NCBI GenBank assembly: GCA_036170535.1
Contig: JAVHPJ010000243.1
Coordinates: 62,001-126,000 of the forward strand
DNA length: 64,000 nt
Origin: SSF53 sp036170535
Lineage (GTDB): Bacteria > Spirochaetota > Leptospiria > Leptospirales > Leptonemataceae
Direction of reading: 5' to 3'
This document shows, in pieces, positions 41,770 to 50,446 of the stretch. Both the position numbers and the translations under genes were made by a program. Below the pieces are notes generated by a model. That model saw only the letters and a program-made list of their open reading frames with translations. It searched no databases and was not told the origin of the DNA. Position 1 is the first letter of the stretch; each line of letters begins with the position of its first letter.

Positions 41770-42213
41770 ATGGCAGACAAAATTCGCGATATCCAGTCCC
41801 GGTTGTTGAAGAACATCCACGGCGGCGACCAGGTCGCCGCGGCGATCGCCTATGCGCCGCTGGTCGGTTGGATCTTTCCGTACTTGTTTCGCAAGGAAGA
41901 CGAGCTCTGCCAGTTCCACGGCAAGCAGGGCTTAAAGCTCAATATCGTCATTGTGGCGATCTACTTTGTAATCTGGGTAATTGAGAACTTTCCGCTGACC
42001 GCCTGGCTTTTCGGTCTGGATGAACCGCTGCACCCGCTTACTCGGACGGTGTGGCTGGTCGCCCTGGTGGCGTATCTGGGCGCATCGGCCATGGCCGCAG
42101 CGAAAGCGCTCACGGAAGAAAAGTGGAGCGTGCCGTACCTCGATGACGTTCTCGATCGCATTATGGACAAAATCCGCGAAGAGACTTCGCGCCGCAGCAA
42201 GGGCGATAGCTGA
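41770..42213 (+). CDS. DUF4870/Tic20-like small membrane protein
   Basis: The 147-residue product has three hydrophobic segments: IAYAPLVGWIFPYLF, IVIVAIYFVIWVIENF and WLVALVAYLGASAMAAA. The FHGKQGLKLNI motif after the first is typical of DUF4870 and Tic20-like proteins. The function of these is unknown in bacteria. It ends in a charged cytoplasmic tail. The gene follows the tRNAs by 35 bases, and a second small membrane gene follows. Confidence 0.75.
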   Translation: MADKIRDIQSRLLKNIHGGDQVAAAIAYAPLVGWIFPYLFRKEDELCQFHGKQGLKLNIVIVAIYFVIWVIENFPLTAWLFGLDEPLHPLTRTVWLVALVAYLGASAMAAAKALTEEKWSVPYLDDVLDRIMDKIREETSRRSKGDS

Positions 42214-42233
42214 CGTTTTCTGGAGCGCTTCAT

Positions 42234-42635
42234 CTGGTAACGAATCAAAAAATCAGCGCATTTCTCGCCGACCGAATTCCGCTCCGCGTTCGCGCGGCGG
42301 TCTATCAGGCGCCGCTCTTAATTCAGTGGATTATTCCTCTGACCTGGGAGAAGGACGTCGGAGCGCTGCGCCCGGGTCGGCGCGGTCTCGCGCTGTTTCT
42401 AACGCTCGTTGGCGCTCTCACGGCGCTGTACATCGTGCGCGGTCTGATTCCGGATTTCGGCCCGGGCTTTGTGTTCGTCGTCGACTGGATTGAGTTTGTG
42501 CTGCACTCCGCCATTGGGCTGGGCTATTTGCTCGGGTCCGCCTTCCTCAGTTATCGCGAGTATACGGGCAAGCCGGAGAACGCGGCGATCCTGGACCGCA
42601 TTTCAGAACGCTTCGAAAGTCTCGCGCGCCGCTGA
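42234..42635 (+). CDS. Small membrane protein, probably starting at CTG
   Basis: A frame without a usual start codon is open from 42210 to 42635. The first ATG, GTG or TTG comes only at 42435, but the sequence upstream of it looks coded: LADRIPLRVRAAVYQAPLLI, then LALFLTLVGALTALYIV as a membrane helix. CTG at 42234 has GGAG eight bases before it and would give 133 residues with two membrane helices. I recognise no family. An error that removed a normal start is the other explanation. Confidence 0.55.
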   Translation: MVTNQKISAFLADRIPLRVRAAVYQAPLLIQWIIPLTWEKDVGALRPGRRGLALFLTLVGALTALYIVRGLIPDFGPGFVFVVDWIEFVLHSAIGLGYLLGSAFLSYREYTGKPENAAILDRISERFESLARR

Positions 42636-42642
42636 GGTCGCC

Positions 42643-43758
42643 TTAACGGGCCGCTCGTTCCCTGGCCGCTTCTTCGTACGTTTGCACCAGAGATTCGCAA
42701 TGGCGATCCCAGTCGAAGCGTCGCGCGCGCAGCTTTCCCGCTTTGATCGTGCGTGCACGCAACTGCTTATCGCTTTGCATCGAGTGAAATGCGTTCAGAA
42801 AGCTCGCAGCGTTGCGCGGATCAAAATAAACCGCGGCATCAGCGCCGACTTCCGGCAGACTGGCCGCATTGGAAGCGAGCGCCGGCGCTCCGCAGGCCAT
42901 CGCCTCGGCCAGCGGAAATCCGAAGCCTTCATACAGCGAGGGCATAATAAAGATTCGTGCGGCTGCATACAACAGAGGCAGCTCGCTGTCGTCGACATAG
43001 GGCAGACTCACGATGCGGTCCGCAACGCCGAGCTCTTGCACAACGCGCGCGACATAGTCGGGCAGCGCGCCCCCGCTTCCCGCAATTACCAGCGGCGTTC
43101 TTACGCGACCGCTCCGCCACTCCGGCGCCAGTGCGCGCACGATAAAGTCCACATTTTTGTGGCGCTTCCCGATGCCCACGCAGAGTAAAAATTCCGCGGG
43201 CAACTTGCGGCGCGCGCGAAAGGCGCTCACGTCCGGTTCGCGGGGCGGGCGAAAGAGTTCGTGGTCGAGTCCATTTACATTGACGCTAGTCCGCGCGGCG
43301 GCGCGAGGGAATCGCTTCAAAAATTCCAGTCGCGTGGTTTCGCTAACGGTGACGACGCGACGGGCGAAAGAGGCGACTAAAGACAGCATGCAGTACGAGT
43401 ACGCGCGGTAGTGCGGCGCGGCGAACTCGCGCGATTGAATATGAATCAGATCATGTAAAACGACCACGGCGCTCCGCAAATGGGGCGCAGGCGCATTGTA
43501 GTGCGGACTGTGCAGCAGCTCGTCGCGATCTGGTCGCGGAAAAAAGAATTGTTCGGCCGGAGAATAGATCCGCGCCTTAAAGGGAGTGACCGGGCCATCG
43601 TATTCCGGAAGGTAGGCGTGTATAACCGCCGGATCGCCCACCAGATGCAGTCGCACGCGCGCATCACGGACCAGCCGTCGCAGCGCGTTTTGCACCTGCG
43701 TTCCGATGCCGGAGTGACCCAGCATGCGTGCATCGAAACGAACCTTAACGGCGGGCAT
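42643..43758 (-). CDS. GT4-type glycosyltransferase
   Basis: The 371-residue product is a GT-B-fold glycosyltransferase of family GT4. The N-terminal half has FDARMLGHSGIGTQVQNALR. The C-terminal half has LLCVGIGKRHKN, then YEGFGFPLAEAMACGAPALA with the nucleotide-sugar-binding E-x7-E, and SLPEVGADAAVYFDP. It lacks a signal peptide, so it acts at the cytoplasmic face of the membrane, probably on a surface polysaccharide. The donor and acceptor are not known. The divergent lipoprotein starts 13 bases away. Confidence 0.92.
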   Translation of the reverse strand: MPAVKVRFDARMLGHSGIGTQVQNALRRLVRDARVRLHLVGDPAVIHAYLPEYDGPVTPFKARIYSPAEQFFFPRPDRDELLHSPHYNAPAPHLRSAVVVLHDLIHIQSREFAAPHYRAYSYCMLSLVASFARRVVTVSETTRLEFLKRFPRAAARTSVNVNGLDHELFRPPREPDVSAFRARRKLPAEFLLCVGIGKRHKNVDFIVRALAPEWRSGRVRTPLVIAGSGGALPDYVARVVQELGVADRIVSLPYVDDSELPLLYAAARIFIMPSLYEGFGFPLAEAMACGAPALASNAASLPEVGADAAVYFDPRNAASFLNAFHSMQSDKQLRARTIKAGKLRARRFDWDRHCESLVQTYEEAARERAAR

Positions 43759-43771
43759 GGACAGGAACCAG

Positions 43772-44104
43772 ATGGAGACTTCGCGTAAAAAAGAGAAGAA
43801 GTTTTTGGGATCCGCGGCGATTCAGATCCTCCTTCTGGCGTCCGCTTTTTTTGCTGCGTGCACGACTGACGAGCGTAATCTCGCGTCGCCGGAGGAATCC
43901 AACGTGCTCTTGCTGGGCGCTTTCGCCGGGAAGAATGTCGAGTGCGGAGTCCAACGCGCCTATACGCTGCCCCTGGTTTTTGATGCGGATCGGCGCTCAG
44001 TCGGACTGTGCGCCAGCGCGATCCTCGCCGCCACCTGCGCCGAATGGAGCGCCGCCGCGTATCAGGCGCCCGCCGCGTGTCTCGGCGTGCTCATTCAACT
44101 TTAA
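43772..44104 (+). CDS. Small Cys-rich lipoprotein
   Basis: The 110-residue product has a signal peptide ending LLLASAFFAAC with a lipobox. The mature part has four further Cys, spaced so that disulphides are possible (NVECGVQ, GLCASA, ATCAEW, AACLGV). I know no family. Start 43772 follows CAGGAACC; upstream ATG choices exist. Its last 14 bases overlap the convergent oxidoreductase gene. Confidence 0.6.
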   Translation: METSRKKEKKFLGSAAIQILLLASAFFAACTTDERNLASPEESNVLLLGAFAGKNVECGVQRAYTLPLVFDADRRSVGLCASAILAATCAEWSAAAYQAPAACLGVLIQL

Positions 44105-45152
44105 GTCGCGGATGCAGACACTGCTCAATGATTTCGTGCACGGCCAGCGCTTGCTCTATCCGACGGCGGGAGGCGGCGCGCAGCGCCTGAACCTGCTTGC
44201 TCGCGTCGGAATCGCCGCTGCGCTCGGCGCGGCGCAGTTGATCCAGGTGGCTTGCGATTTCTCCGTATAGTTCCAGCCACGGATTTTTCACGGGTATCTT
44301 CGTCCGAAAGGATTGCAGCTCGCGAAACTTTGCATACCGCCGCGACGGCGCGGATCGGTAGAAAAAAAAACCTTCGTTGCCCGCTCGAATGCGGCCGTTC
44401 TCGAAATCAAACTGAATGGTGAACTCAAAATAGCGTCTGCGGCCGCCGGCCTCCAGGCGGGCCCGAAACTCGGGATAGTCAAACTCAATGAAAGCCTGAT
44501 CTTCAAAGCCGCTTGCCGCTGACGGAAACAACCGGGCGGCGATCTGGTTTGGAATTCCGCAGCACCAGACTAATAAATCGATCCAGTGGACGCCGTCGTG
44601 CAGCAGCGGGCCCGCTTCGGTTTCATGCGCCGACGTGGCGCCGGTCAGCATCCAGCCGTGGACCGCTCGCAGCTCGCCGAGTTTTTTTTGCGCGATAAAA
44701 TCGCGAACGCGTTGATAGCCGGGATGGTAGCGTCTTTCAAAATTAATCCAGAATAACGGCCCGCCGGAGGAAAACCGGGCGGCGATTTCACGGGCGCCTG
44801 CGGCGTTAAGCGCCATGGGTTTTTCCAGCAAGACGGCCCGCGCCTGCGAGCGTCCGGCCGCCAGAGCCAGATCCCGATGAGCCGCACTGCGTGCTGAAAT
44901 CACCACGAGATCCGCCCGTTCATTTGCAAAAAGCTCATCTGCGTTCGCATAAGCGCGCGGCTGCCGTCCGGAATGCCACCGTAAAAATTGGCTGATCTTA
45001 TCAGAGTTATGATCAGCGATTGCGCAAATCTCGAAACGTCGCGACAGGGCGAGCAGGGCGCCGGCGTGAGTGCAGGGATGCGTGCGCAGGGGATCGCGCT
45101 CAAGGCTCCAGCCGATGCGGCCGAGTCCGATCAATGCAACCCGATGACGCAC
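44091..45152 (-). CDS. Gfo/Idh/MocA-family oxidoreductase
   Basis: The 353-residue product is an NAD(P)-dependent oxidoreductase of the Gfo/Idh/MocA group, usually acting on sugars or cyclitols. It begins VRHRVALIGLGRIGWSL (Rossmann-fold GxGxxG, GTG start), then DLVVISARSAAHRDLAL and VLLEKPMALNAAGA. The EKP motif supplies the catalytic Lys region. HDGVHWIDLLVW in the second domain holds the conserved His. The start at 45152 immediately follows the small membrane gene's stop. It may act on nucleotide-sugar or sugar precursors for the adjacent glycosyltransferase, but that is inference. Confidence 0.88.
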   Translation of the reverse strand: MRHRVALIGLGRIGWSLERDPLRTHPCTHAGALLALSRRFEICAIADHNSDKISQFLRWHSGRQPRAYANADELFANERADLVVISARSAAHRDLALAAGRSQARAVLLEKPMALNAAGAREIAARFSSGGPLFWINFERRYHPGYQRVRDFIAQKKLGELRAVHGWMLTGATSAHETEAGPLLHDGVHWIDLLVWCCGIPNQIAARLFPSAASGFEDQAFIEFDYPEFRARLEAGGRRRYFEFTIQFDFENGRIRAGNEGFFFYRSAPSRRYAKFRELQSFRTKIPVKNPWLELYGEIASHLDQLRRAERSGDSDASKQVQALRAASRRRIEQALAVHEIIEQCLHPRLKVE

Positions 45153-45154
45153 GA

Positions 45155-45430
45155 CTAACGCCAGCGTGCGAGCAGTAGCTTTAATCCGCGCAAGGCCAGC
45201 CAGCCGTAGACGCCCCACAGGATCGTGCCAAAAATCAGCGAAATGAGGATGATCGCCCAATTGGGAAAAGAAAAGTAAAACAAACTGATCGGCATGTCCA
45301 GGTAAAGGATGTCGCCGCAGTCGCCGCCCTCGCAATCGCCCTTGAACACTTCGACTTTCAAAAAAACGGCGAACACGTGGAGCAGTGCGGCGGGCCAGAA
45401 GGCGGGCCAGAAATCGTCAAATCTACGCAT
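45155..45430 (-). CDS. Small hypothetical membrane protein
   Basis: The 91-residue product has a first hydrophobic segment (FWPAALLHVFAVFL) and a second (WAIILISLIFGTILWGVYGWLAL). A short loop with two Cys (GDCEGGDCGDILYL) lies between them, probably periplasmic, so a disulphide is possible. It is directly before the Gfo/Idh/MocA gene. I recognise no family. Confidence 0.6.
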   Translation of the reverse strand: MRRFDDFWPAFWPAALLHVFAVFLKVEVFKGDCEGGDCGDILYLDMPISLFYFSFPNWAIILISLIFGTILWGVYGWLALRGLKLLLARWR

Positions 45431-45526
45431 TTACAGTAGTCTCCGCCGCCAGTTCCCGGCGCTGGAAAGGGATTTACGATTGGCCGCAGCGTCGCAGCCT
45501 GGCGACAGCAGGCTCCGCTGGAAACG

Positions 45527-47386
45527 ATGACGGCAAGCACTAATTCCAAACGCATCCAGAGGCTCCCGCCAGTCCTGGTTGATCGCATTGCGGCCGGCGA
45601 AGTAATCGATGCGCCCTACTCGGTCATAAAGGAGTTAGCCGAAAACTCCCTGGATGCAGGCGCCACGCGCATTGTTGTCGAGACGCGCTCGGCTGGCGCG
45701 GAACTTATTCTGGTGGAAGACAACGGCGCGGGCATCCATGCCGAAGACTTGCCGGCCAGTCTCGAGCGTCACGCGACGTCCAAAATATCCACACTGGAGG
45801 ATCTCGAAACGATTCTGAGTTTCGGATTCCGCGGGGAGGCTCTGGCCGCGATCGCGTCCGTTTCGCATCTGGAAATTCGATCCCGGCGCGCGGATGTAAA
45901 ACTTGGCGCATTGATCGAATCGCGCGGCGGAGAAATCAGTCGCAATGAGTCCGTCGCATGCAATCAAGGAACGACCATTCAGGTCCGTGATCTGTTTTAT
46001 GCTACGCCGGCGCGGCGCAAACACCTGAAGTCCGAACGCACCGAAAACATTCGCATTTACCAACAGATTGTTCGCCTGGCGTTGGCGCGCCCGGATGTTC
46101 ATTTCATTTACAAGCGCGACGATAAGGAATTCTTGAATCTGCCAGCGGTCGCCGATCTCCGCGATCGGATAGCCGCCGTCTATCAATCTAAGCTTGAGCG
46201 CTATCTGCAGCCCGTGGAAGCGGAGTCGAGCGGCCTCCGCCTGCGCGGCTATGTCGCCGGCCCCGAATACCATCGCGCCAATCGGGACGGACAGTTTCAG
46301 TTTATTAACGGGCGGTCGGTGGAAATCCGGAATTTTTCCTACCTGGTTCGCAAGGCGTATGGCGAGCTCTTGCCGCCCGGCGCGCATCCGTATTTTTTTC
46401 TATTTCTCGAGATCGATCCGGCGCGCGTGGACGTAAACGTACATCCGGCAAAACGCGAGGTTCGTCTGCTCGACGAATCATTGTTGCATGGGCTGGTAGT
46501 GAATTCCATCGCCCGCGTGTTGCGGCCAGACTCACCCCTGGCATTTTCCGGTTTTTCTTCGCTGGATCACGCGCCGCGGATGCGTCACGGCTACGCCCCC
46601 GCTCAGTCCGATCAGTCGACTTTAATTGAGCGGCCCTTTGCAGGCGTCAGTACGGCCTTTGAAATCCACGCGCCGTCCGGCCGCGAGCCGACGAGCCGCG
46701 CGTTTCCGCCCGGCCAGGCGCCGGATGAATTTGGCGAGATCTTCGAAGCGGCGGTCGGCGACGAATCCCGCTTGCACGACTCGACCGGCGCAGAGCAGGC
46801 CGGGCGCGCCCGCGCCTTTCTGCCACGTCGACACTTTGGCGTAATCTTTGGCGCGTACATTCTTGCGGAAGGCGACGACGGACTGTACATTATCGATCAG
46901 CATACTGCGCACGAACGCATTAACTACGAAAAGATGCGCCGTAAAATGGAGGCTCTGCGCGGCCAGCGTCAGCCCTTGCTGCATCCGTTCACGATCGACT
47001 GCCTGCCGGATGAGTTGCGCTCAATTCTGGAGCGCCGCGACGAACTGCTGGAAAGCGGTTTCCTGATCGAAGAATTCGGTCCGCGTTCTTACATTGTCCG
47101 CGAAGCGCCAGGTTACCTGGAGCCGGGCGGCGAACAGGAAGCGATGGTGCACCTGATACATCGCATTCTCGAAGGCGAGACCGGCGTTCGGCTTTACGAT
47201 GAATATGCGGCGATGAAAGCCTGCAAAGCGTCGATCAAGCGGAATGACTACGTCTCCGGACCGGTGTTGAGCGACATACTGCAAGAGCTTGCGGCCTGCG
47301 AAAATCCGTCGCGTTGTCCGCACGGTCGGCCGACCATGATCAAAATCACCCCGGACGAGCTGGATCGATTGTTTTATCGCGCGTAG
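45527..47386 (+). CDS. mutL: DNA mismatch repair protein MutL
   Basis: MutL couples MutS mismatch recognition to strand removal. The 619-residue product has the GHKL ATPase motifs ELAENSLDAGA, DNGAGI and GFRGEAL. A disordered linker follows (about 340-420), then the C-terminal dimerisation domain. That domain has DQHTAHERINYE and CPHGRP, matching the metal-dependent nicking-endonuclease motif (DQHAxxExxxxE, with Thr in place of Ala). So this is likely an active nicking MutL, as in bacteria lacking MutH. mutS is not in the window. Confidence 0.97.
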   Translation: MTASTNSKRIQRLPPVLVDRIAAGEVIDAPYSVIKELAENSLDAGATRIVVETRSAGAELILVEDNGAGIHAEDLPASLERHATSKISTLEDLETILSFGFRGEALAAIASVSHLEIRSRRADVKLGALIESRGGEISRNESVACNQGTTIQVRDLFYATPARRKHLKSERTENIRIYQQIVRLALARPDVHFIYKRDDKEFLNLPAVADLRDRIAAVYQSKLERYLQPVEAESSGLRLRGYVAGPEYHRANRDGQFQFINGRSVEIRNFSYLVRKAYGELLPPGAHPYFFLFLEIDPARVDVNVHPAKREVRLLDESLLHGLVVNSIARVLRPDSPLAFSGFSSLDHAPRMRHGYAPAQSDQSTLIERPFAGVSTAFEIHAPSGREPTSRAFPPGQAPDEFGEIFEAAVGDESRLHDSTGAEQAGRARAFLPRRHFGVIFGAYILAEGDDGLYIIDQHTAHERINYEKMRRKMEALRGQRQPLLHPFTIDCLPDELRSILERRDELLESGFLIEEFGPRSYIVREAPGYLEPGGEQEAMVHLIHRILEGETGVRLYDEYAAMKACKASIKRNDYVSGPVLSDILQELAACENPSRCPHGRPTMIKITPDELDRLFYRA

Positions 47387-47440
47387 TCGATCCGGCGCGC
47401 GATTCGCGTAACGGAAGACGGCGACCAGCGTCCCAGAACT

Positions 47441-47989
47441 ATGGCAGCTTCGGAAAAACTCATCGTTATTGCGGTCAGCGGCAGCATTGCGGCCTATCGT
47501 ACCTGCGAACTTGTGCGCAACCTTGCGAAGGCCGGTCGACCGGTGCGCGTGATACTTACGCCGAACGCGGAACGCTTTGTAGGGCGAGCGACCTTCGAGG
47601 CCTTGAGCGGGCGCAAGGTTTATGTCTCCGAGTGGGAAGAAGGCATGATACATATCAACCTCAAGAACGAGGCCGGCGTCTACGCTGTGGTTCCGGCGAC
47701 TGCGAACGTCATTGGCAAAATGGCCCACGGCATCGCCGACGACATTGTCACCACGACGTATCTGGCGGCGACCTGTCCGGTGCTGGTGGCGCCGTCGATG
47801 AACCCCGGCATGTACGCCAGCGCCGCGGTCCAGCGCAACCTGGCGCAGCTGCGCGCGGACGGAGTCCATATCGCCGATCCCGCCGAGGGCGAGGTGGTCT
47901 GCGGGGACGTCGGCCAGGGAAAAATGGCGGGAATAAATGAACTCGAAGCCGCGATTCTGCGTCTTTATGCAAGCGCAGCGGCCCGGTAA
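47441..47989 (+). CDS. coaC: Phosphopantothenoylcysteine decarboxylase, stand-alone
   Basis: CoaC is a flavoprotein that decarboxylates 4'-phosphopantothenoylcysteine in coenzyme A synthesis. The 182-residue product shows SGSIAAYRTCELVRNL (FMN-binding), HINLKNEAGVYAVVPATAN with the catalytic His, PSMNPGMY and VCGDVGQGKMA with the substrate-flap Cys. Most bacteria encode CoaBC as one bifunctional protein; here coaB is a separate gene 3 bases later. Confidence 0.93.
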   Translation: MAASEKLIVIAVSGSIAAYRTCELVRNLAKAGRPVRVILTPNAERFVGRATFEALSGRKVYVSEWEEGMIHINLKNEAGVYAVVPATANVIGKMAHGIADDIVTTTYLAATCPVLVAPSMNPGMYASAAVQRNLAQLRADGVHIADPAEGEVVCGDVGQGKMAGINELEAAILRLYASAAAR

Positions 47990-47992
47990 AGC

Positions 47993-48682
47993 ATGAGCCG
48001 ACTGTCTTTGCGCCTTGTCATCGGGTCGGGGCCGACTCGCGAGTGGCTGGATCCGGTTCGCTTTTTGACGAACGCTTCAACGGGCCGTACGGGGTGGAAC
48101 CTTGCACGACATGGGTTATCCCGCTTTGAAGAAGTGATTTTCATCAGCGGCCCGGCCGATCCGCGCTTTGTGCACGTGGAAGGGGCGCGCAACATAGAAG
48201 TGGACACCACGGAAGAAATGGCGCAGGCTGTGCAGGCGGAAATTGCCGACGATACGCTGCTGATCATGGCCGCGGCGCCTGCGGATTATACGCCCGCGGA
48301 ACCCGGCGCGCAGAAAATCAAAAAAGAAAGCGGCTCGGATCTGCTGCTGCGACTGCGCCCTACTACTGATATTCTTAAGTCGATTATCCCGCTTGCCCGG
48401 GGGCGCCGTGGTCTCTTTCGCGCCGGTTTCGCAGCCGAAACCATAGATACCGAGGCTTACGCGCGCCGTAAGCTGGCGGAGAAGGATCTCGATTTCATTT
48501 GCGCCAACCGGGTTTACAAGACAACTTGCGGTTTTGGCGATAATGATAATTCCCTTTTAGTGATTGACAGGTCTGGAAATGCGACCATGATAGGGCCGCA
48601 AAATAAAGAAAAACTCGCTTCCTTGCTCTTGGACCATCTGGTCAGTCAGATAACCGTAACCTCCGCCCGGGAAACTCTTTAG
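47993..48682 (+). CDS. coaB: Phosphopantothenate-cysteine ligase, stand-alone
   Basis: CoaB joins phosphopantothenate and Cys, usually with CTP activation in bacteria. The 229-residue product begins SRLSLRLVIGSGPTREWLD and has the family's TRExxDPVRFLTNASTG pattern, a dimerisation region, AAAPADYTPAE and KIKKESG with the conserved Lys. The stop is followed at once by the next start. The separate gene from coaC is unusual compared with most bacteria but the pair is still adjacent and in order. Confidence 0.92.
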   Translation: MSRLSLRLVIGSGPTREWLDPVRFLTNASTGRTGWNLARHGLSRFEEVIFISGPADPRFVHVEGARNIEVDTTEEMAQAVQAEIADDTLLIMAAAPADYTPAEPGAQKIKKESGSDLLLRLRPTTDILKSIIPLARGRRGLFRAGFAAETIDTEAYARRKLAEKDLDFICANRVYKTTCGFGDNDNSLLVIDRSGNATMIGPQNKEKLASLLLDHLVSQITVTSARETL

Positions 48683-49588
48683 ATGAAGCTGCGCACCCAC
48701 CTACTGATTCTGCTCCTGTTATTGATTCCCGGCCTGCTCCTGGCGGACACAGTCATACTCAAAACCGGGCAAACTGTCGAAGGACGCATCACAGCCCAGA
48801 CTCGGACCAGCGTTACCATTCGCACTACGGCCGGCGCGGTCCGCACAATACAGAAAGAGGACATCCGTCGGATTTCCTACGGCGCCACCCAAACCGACGA
48901 TGATGCGCAGAAGGAAGCCGAGCGTCGTGAACGTCTGCGTCGCGATGCGGCGATCAGTGAAGAGAACAAGCGCATAATGGAACAGGAGTGGCGCCGCATC
49001 GACGAGGAGCGTAAGCGACTCGAAGAAGACCGGCGTCGACTTGCAGAGGAATGGGCCCGCCTGGAGCGGGGCGGCAGTGGACGCCGTCCGGCCGGCGCGG
49101 CGCCAGTGGAAACCCCGGCCAGCCGCCTGCGCGGCGCCTTTATTCGCAGCATGGTTCTGCCCGGTTGGGGCCAGCTTTATCAGGGCCGCGATCTGGCGGG
49201 CTACGCTTACCTGGCCGCTTTCGCCGGCCTGGCCGGCGGCAGCCTGGCGCTCGACGAGCAATACTATCAGGCCCGGCAGGAATACGAAAAAAACGCCAAT
49301 GTGTTTCTTTTGACCTCGCCGGCGTTTCTGGCGGGCATCGGCGTGCCGATTGTTGACGTAACGACCTTTTATCCCTCGGGAATCTATTTCTCTCAACAGA
49401 CCAGCCAGACGCGGGCCAGTATGGAAACGGCCGCACGGCGCGCGAATTTCGCCCGCAGCGCTCTGGCGGCTTTTTATGTTTGGAACCTGGTCGACGTGGT
49501 GCTTTTCGCCCCGTCCGAGAATCAGAGTTTTAACATGAGCGTTTCACGCGGCGATTCACTCGATCTGCGCTTTGACTATCGATTCTGA
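48683..49588 (+). CDS. DUF5683-like protein with N-terminal SH3-like segment
   Basis: The 301-residue product has a signal peptide (LLILLLLLIPGLLLA). A short beta-rich domain follows (TVILKTGQTVEGRITAQT), then a charged coiled-coil of about 55 residues (about 75-130). The membrane part carries SMVLPGWGQLYQGRDLAGY, the DUF5683 signature, with two or three helices after it. The role is unknown. It starts at the base after the coaB stop and is probably co-transcribed. Confidence 0.75.
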   Translation: MKLRTHLLILLLLLIPGLLLADTVILKTGQTVEGRITAQTRTSVTIRTTAGAVRTIQKEDIRRISYGATQTDDDAQKEAERRERLRRDAAISEENKRIMEQEWRRIDEERKRLEEDRRRLAEEWARLERGGSGRRPAGAAPVETPASRLRGAFIRSMVLPGWGQLYQGRDLAGYAYLAAFAGLAGGSLALDEQYYQARQEYEKNANVFLLTSPAFLAGIGVPIVDVTTFYPSGIYFSQQTSQTRASMETAARRANFARSALAAFYVWNLVDVVLFAPSENQSFNMSVSRGDSLDLRFDYRF

Positions 49589-50348
49589 GCTTGAGCGTCC
49601 CACGTTTCGCCTGCTCTTTCTGACCGGCATTCAGGAAGAGTTGCTGCCGTTATTTGAACGTCACCCCTTTGTATTTGATCGCGGCGTGGCGGCGTACCGG
49701 TCGCAACGTCACCCTGATTTGTACGCCGCGACCCTGGGCCCGGCCGTCAAAAAGAAACGCGAAACGCGCGATCTCATCGCCACGCTGGCGCCGCACGTGA
49801 TTATTAATGCCGGATTGGTCGGCCTGTTGCGGGACCAGGATCCGCGCCAGGCGGGCGCAATGCTGAAACTCGGCCAGATCATCGACAGCGTCACCGGCGT
49901 AATCTATCCGGGCGGTCCCGGGCATGATTGTCTGGTAACTGTCGATCGGCCGGTTTTTGAACCCTGGCATAAGCAGGAGCTGGCTCTGCAGTACCGGGCG
50001 CAGGCCTGCGACATGGAAGCGGCGCGACTGCTGCGCATTGTGGGCCAGATCGAAGAAGTGTCCACCGGGACCGAGGTGATTTTTCTGAAAGTGATCGGCG
50101 ATCGACCGGAAAGCTACGAGCTCTTTAAACACGAAACGCTCGTCCGTAACTGGCATCGGCTCAACTGGTTCGGGCGACTGCGGGTCGGGCTGCAATTTCC
50201 CGGCGGTCCGACGCGACTGCGCCGCCTGCTGGCCGCGAAGGCGGACGCACTGACGGCGCTCGGGGATGCCTCGGCGGGCCTGATCGATCGACTGACCGGG
50301 GCGCGCGGTGACACGCGCGGCTTTGACAGCCTCTTTATTCCGCACTGA
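49572..50348 (+). CDS. Nucleosidase/phosphorylase-superfamily protein
   Basis: The 258-residue product appears to be a purine nucleoside phosphorylase/MTAN-fold protein. PHVIINAGLVGLL is the phosphate/ribose-binding segment and ACDMEAARLLRI the signature with the catalytic-region Glu. Such enzymes cleave nucleosides, methylthioadenosine or futalosine; the substrate here is uncertain. It begins with TTG at 49572, inside the end of the DUF5683-like gene (17-base overlap). The C-terminal 70 residues are basic and less conserved. Confidence 0.75.
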   Translation: MTIDSELERPTFRLLFLTGIQEELLPLFERHPFVFDRGVAAYRSQRHPDLYAATLGPAVKKKRETRDLIATLAPHVIINAGLVGLLRDQDPRQAGAMLKLGQIIDSVTGVIYPGGPGHDCLVTVDRPVFEPWHKQELALQYRAQACDMEAARLLRIVGQIEEVSTGTEVIFLKVIGDRPESYELFKHETLVRNWHRLNWFGRLRVGLQFPGGPTRLRRLLAAKADALTALGDASAGLIDRLTGARGDTRGFDSLFIPH

Positions 50349-50446
50349 GCGGCTGAATAATCTGCGGGGCCGCTGGCCCTCCCGTGTGCGGCCAGCGCGC
50401 TTTTGTCGGCTAATCGGGCGATTTGTTCGATAATGAATACAGCGGC

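Noticed and set aside
41706..41984. Rightward open frame beginning inside the second tRNA-Ser
   Set aside because: It starts within the tRNA T-arm and overlaps the DUF4870-like gene in another frame.
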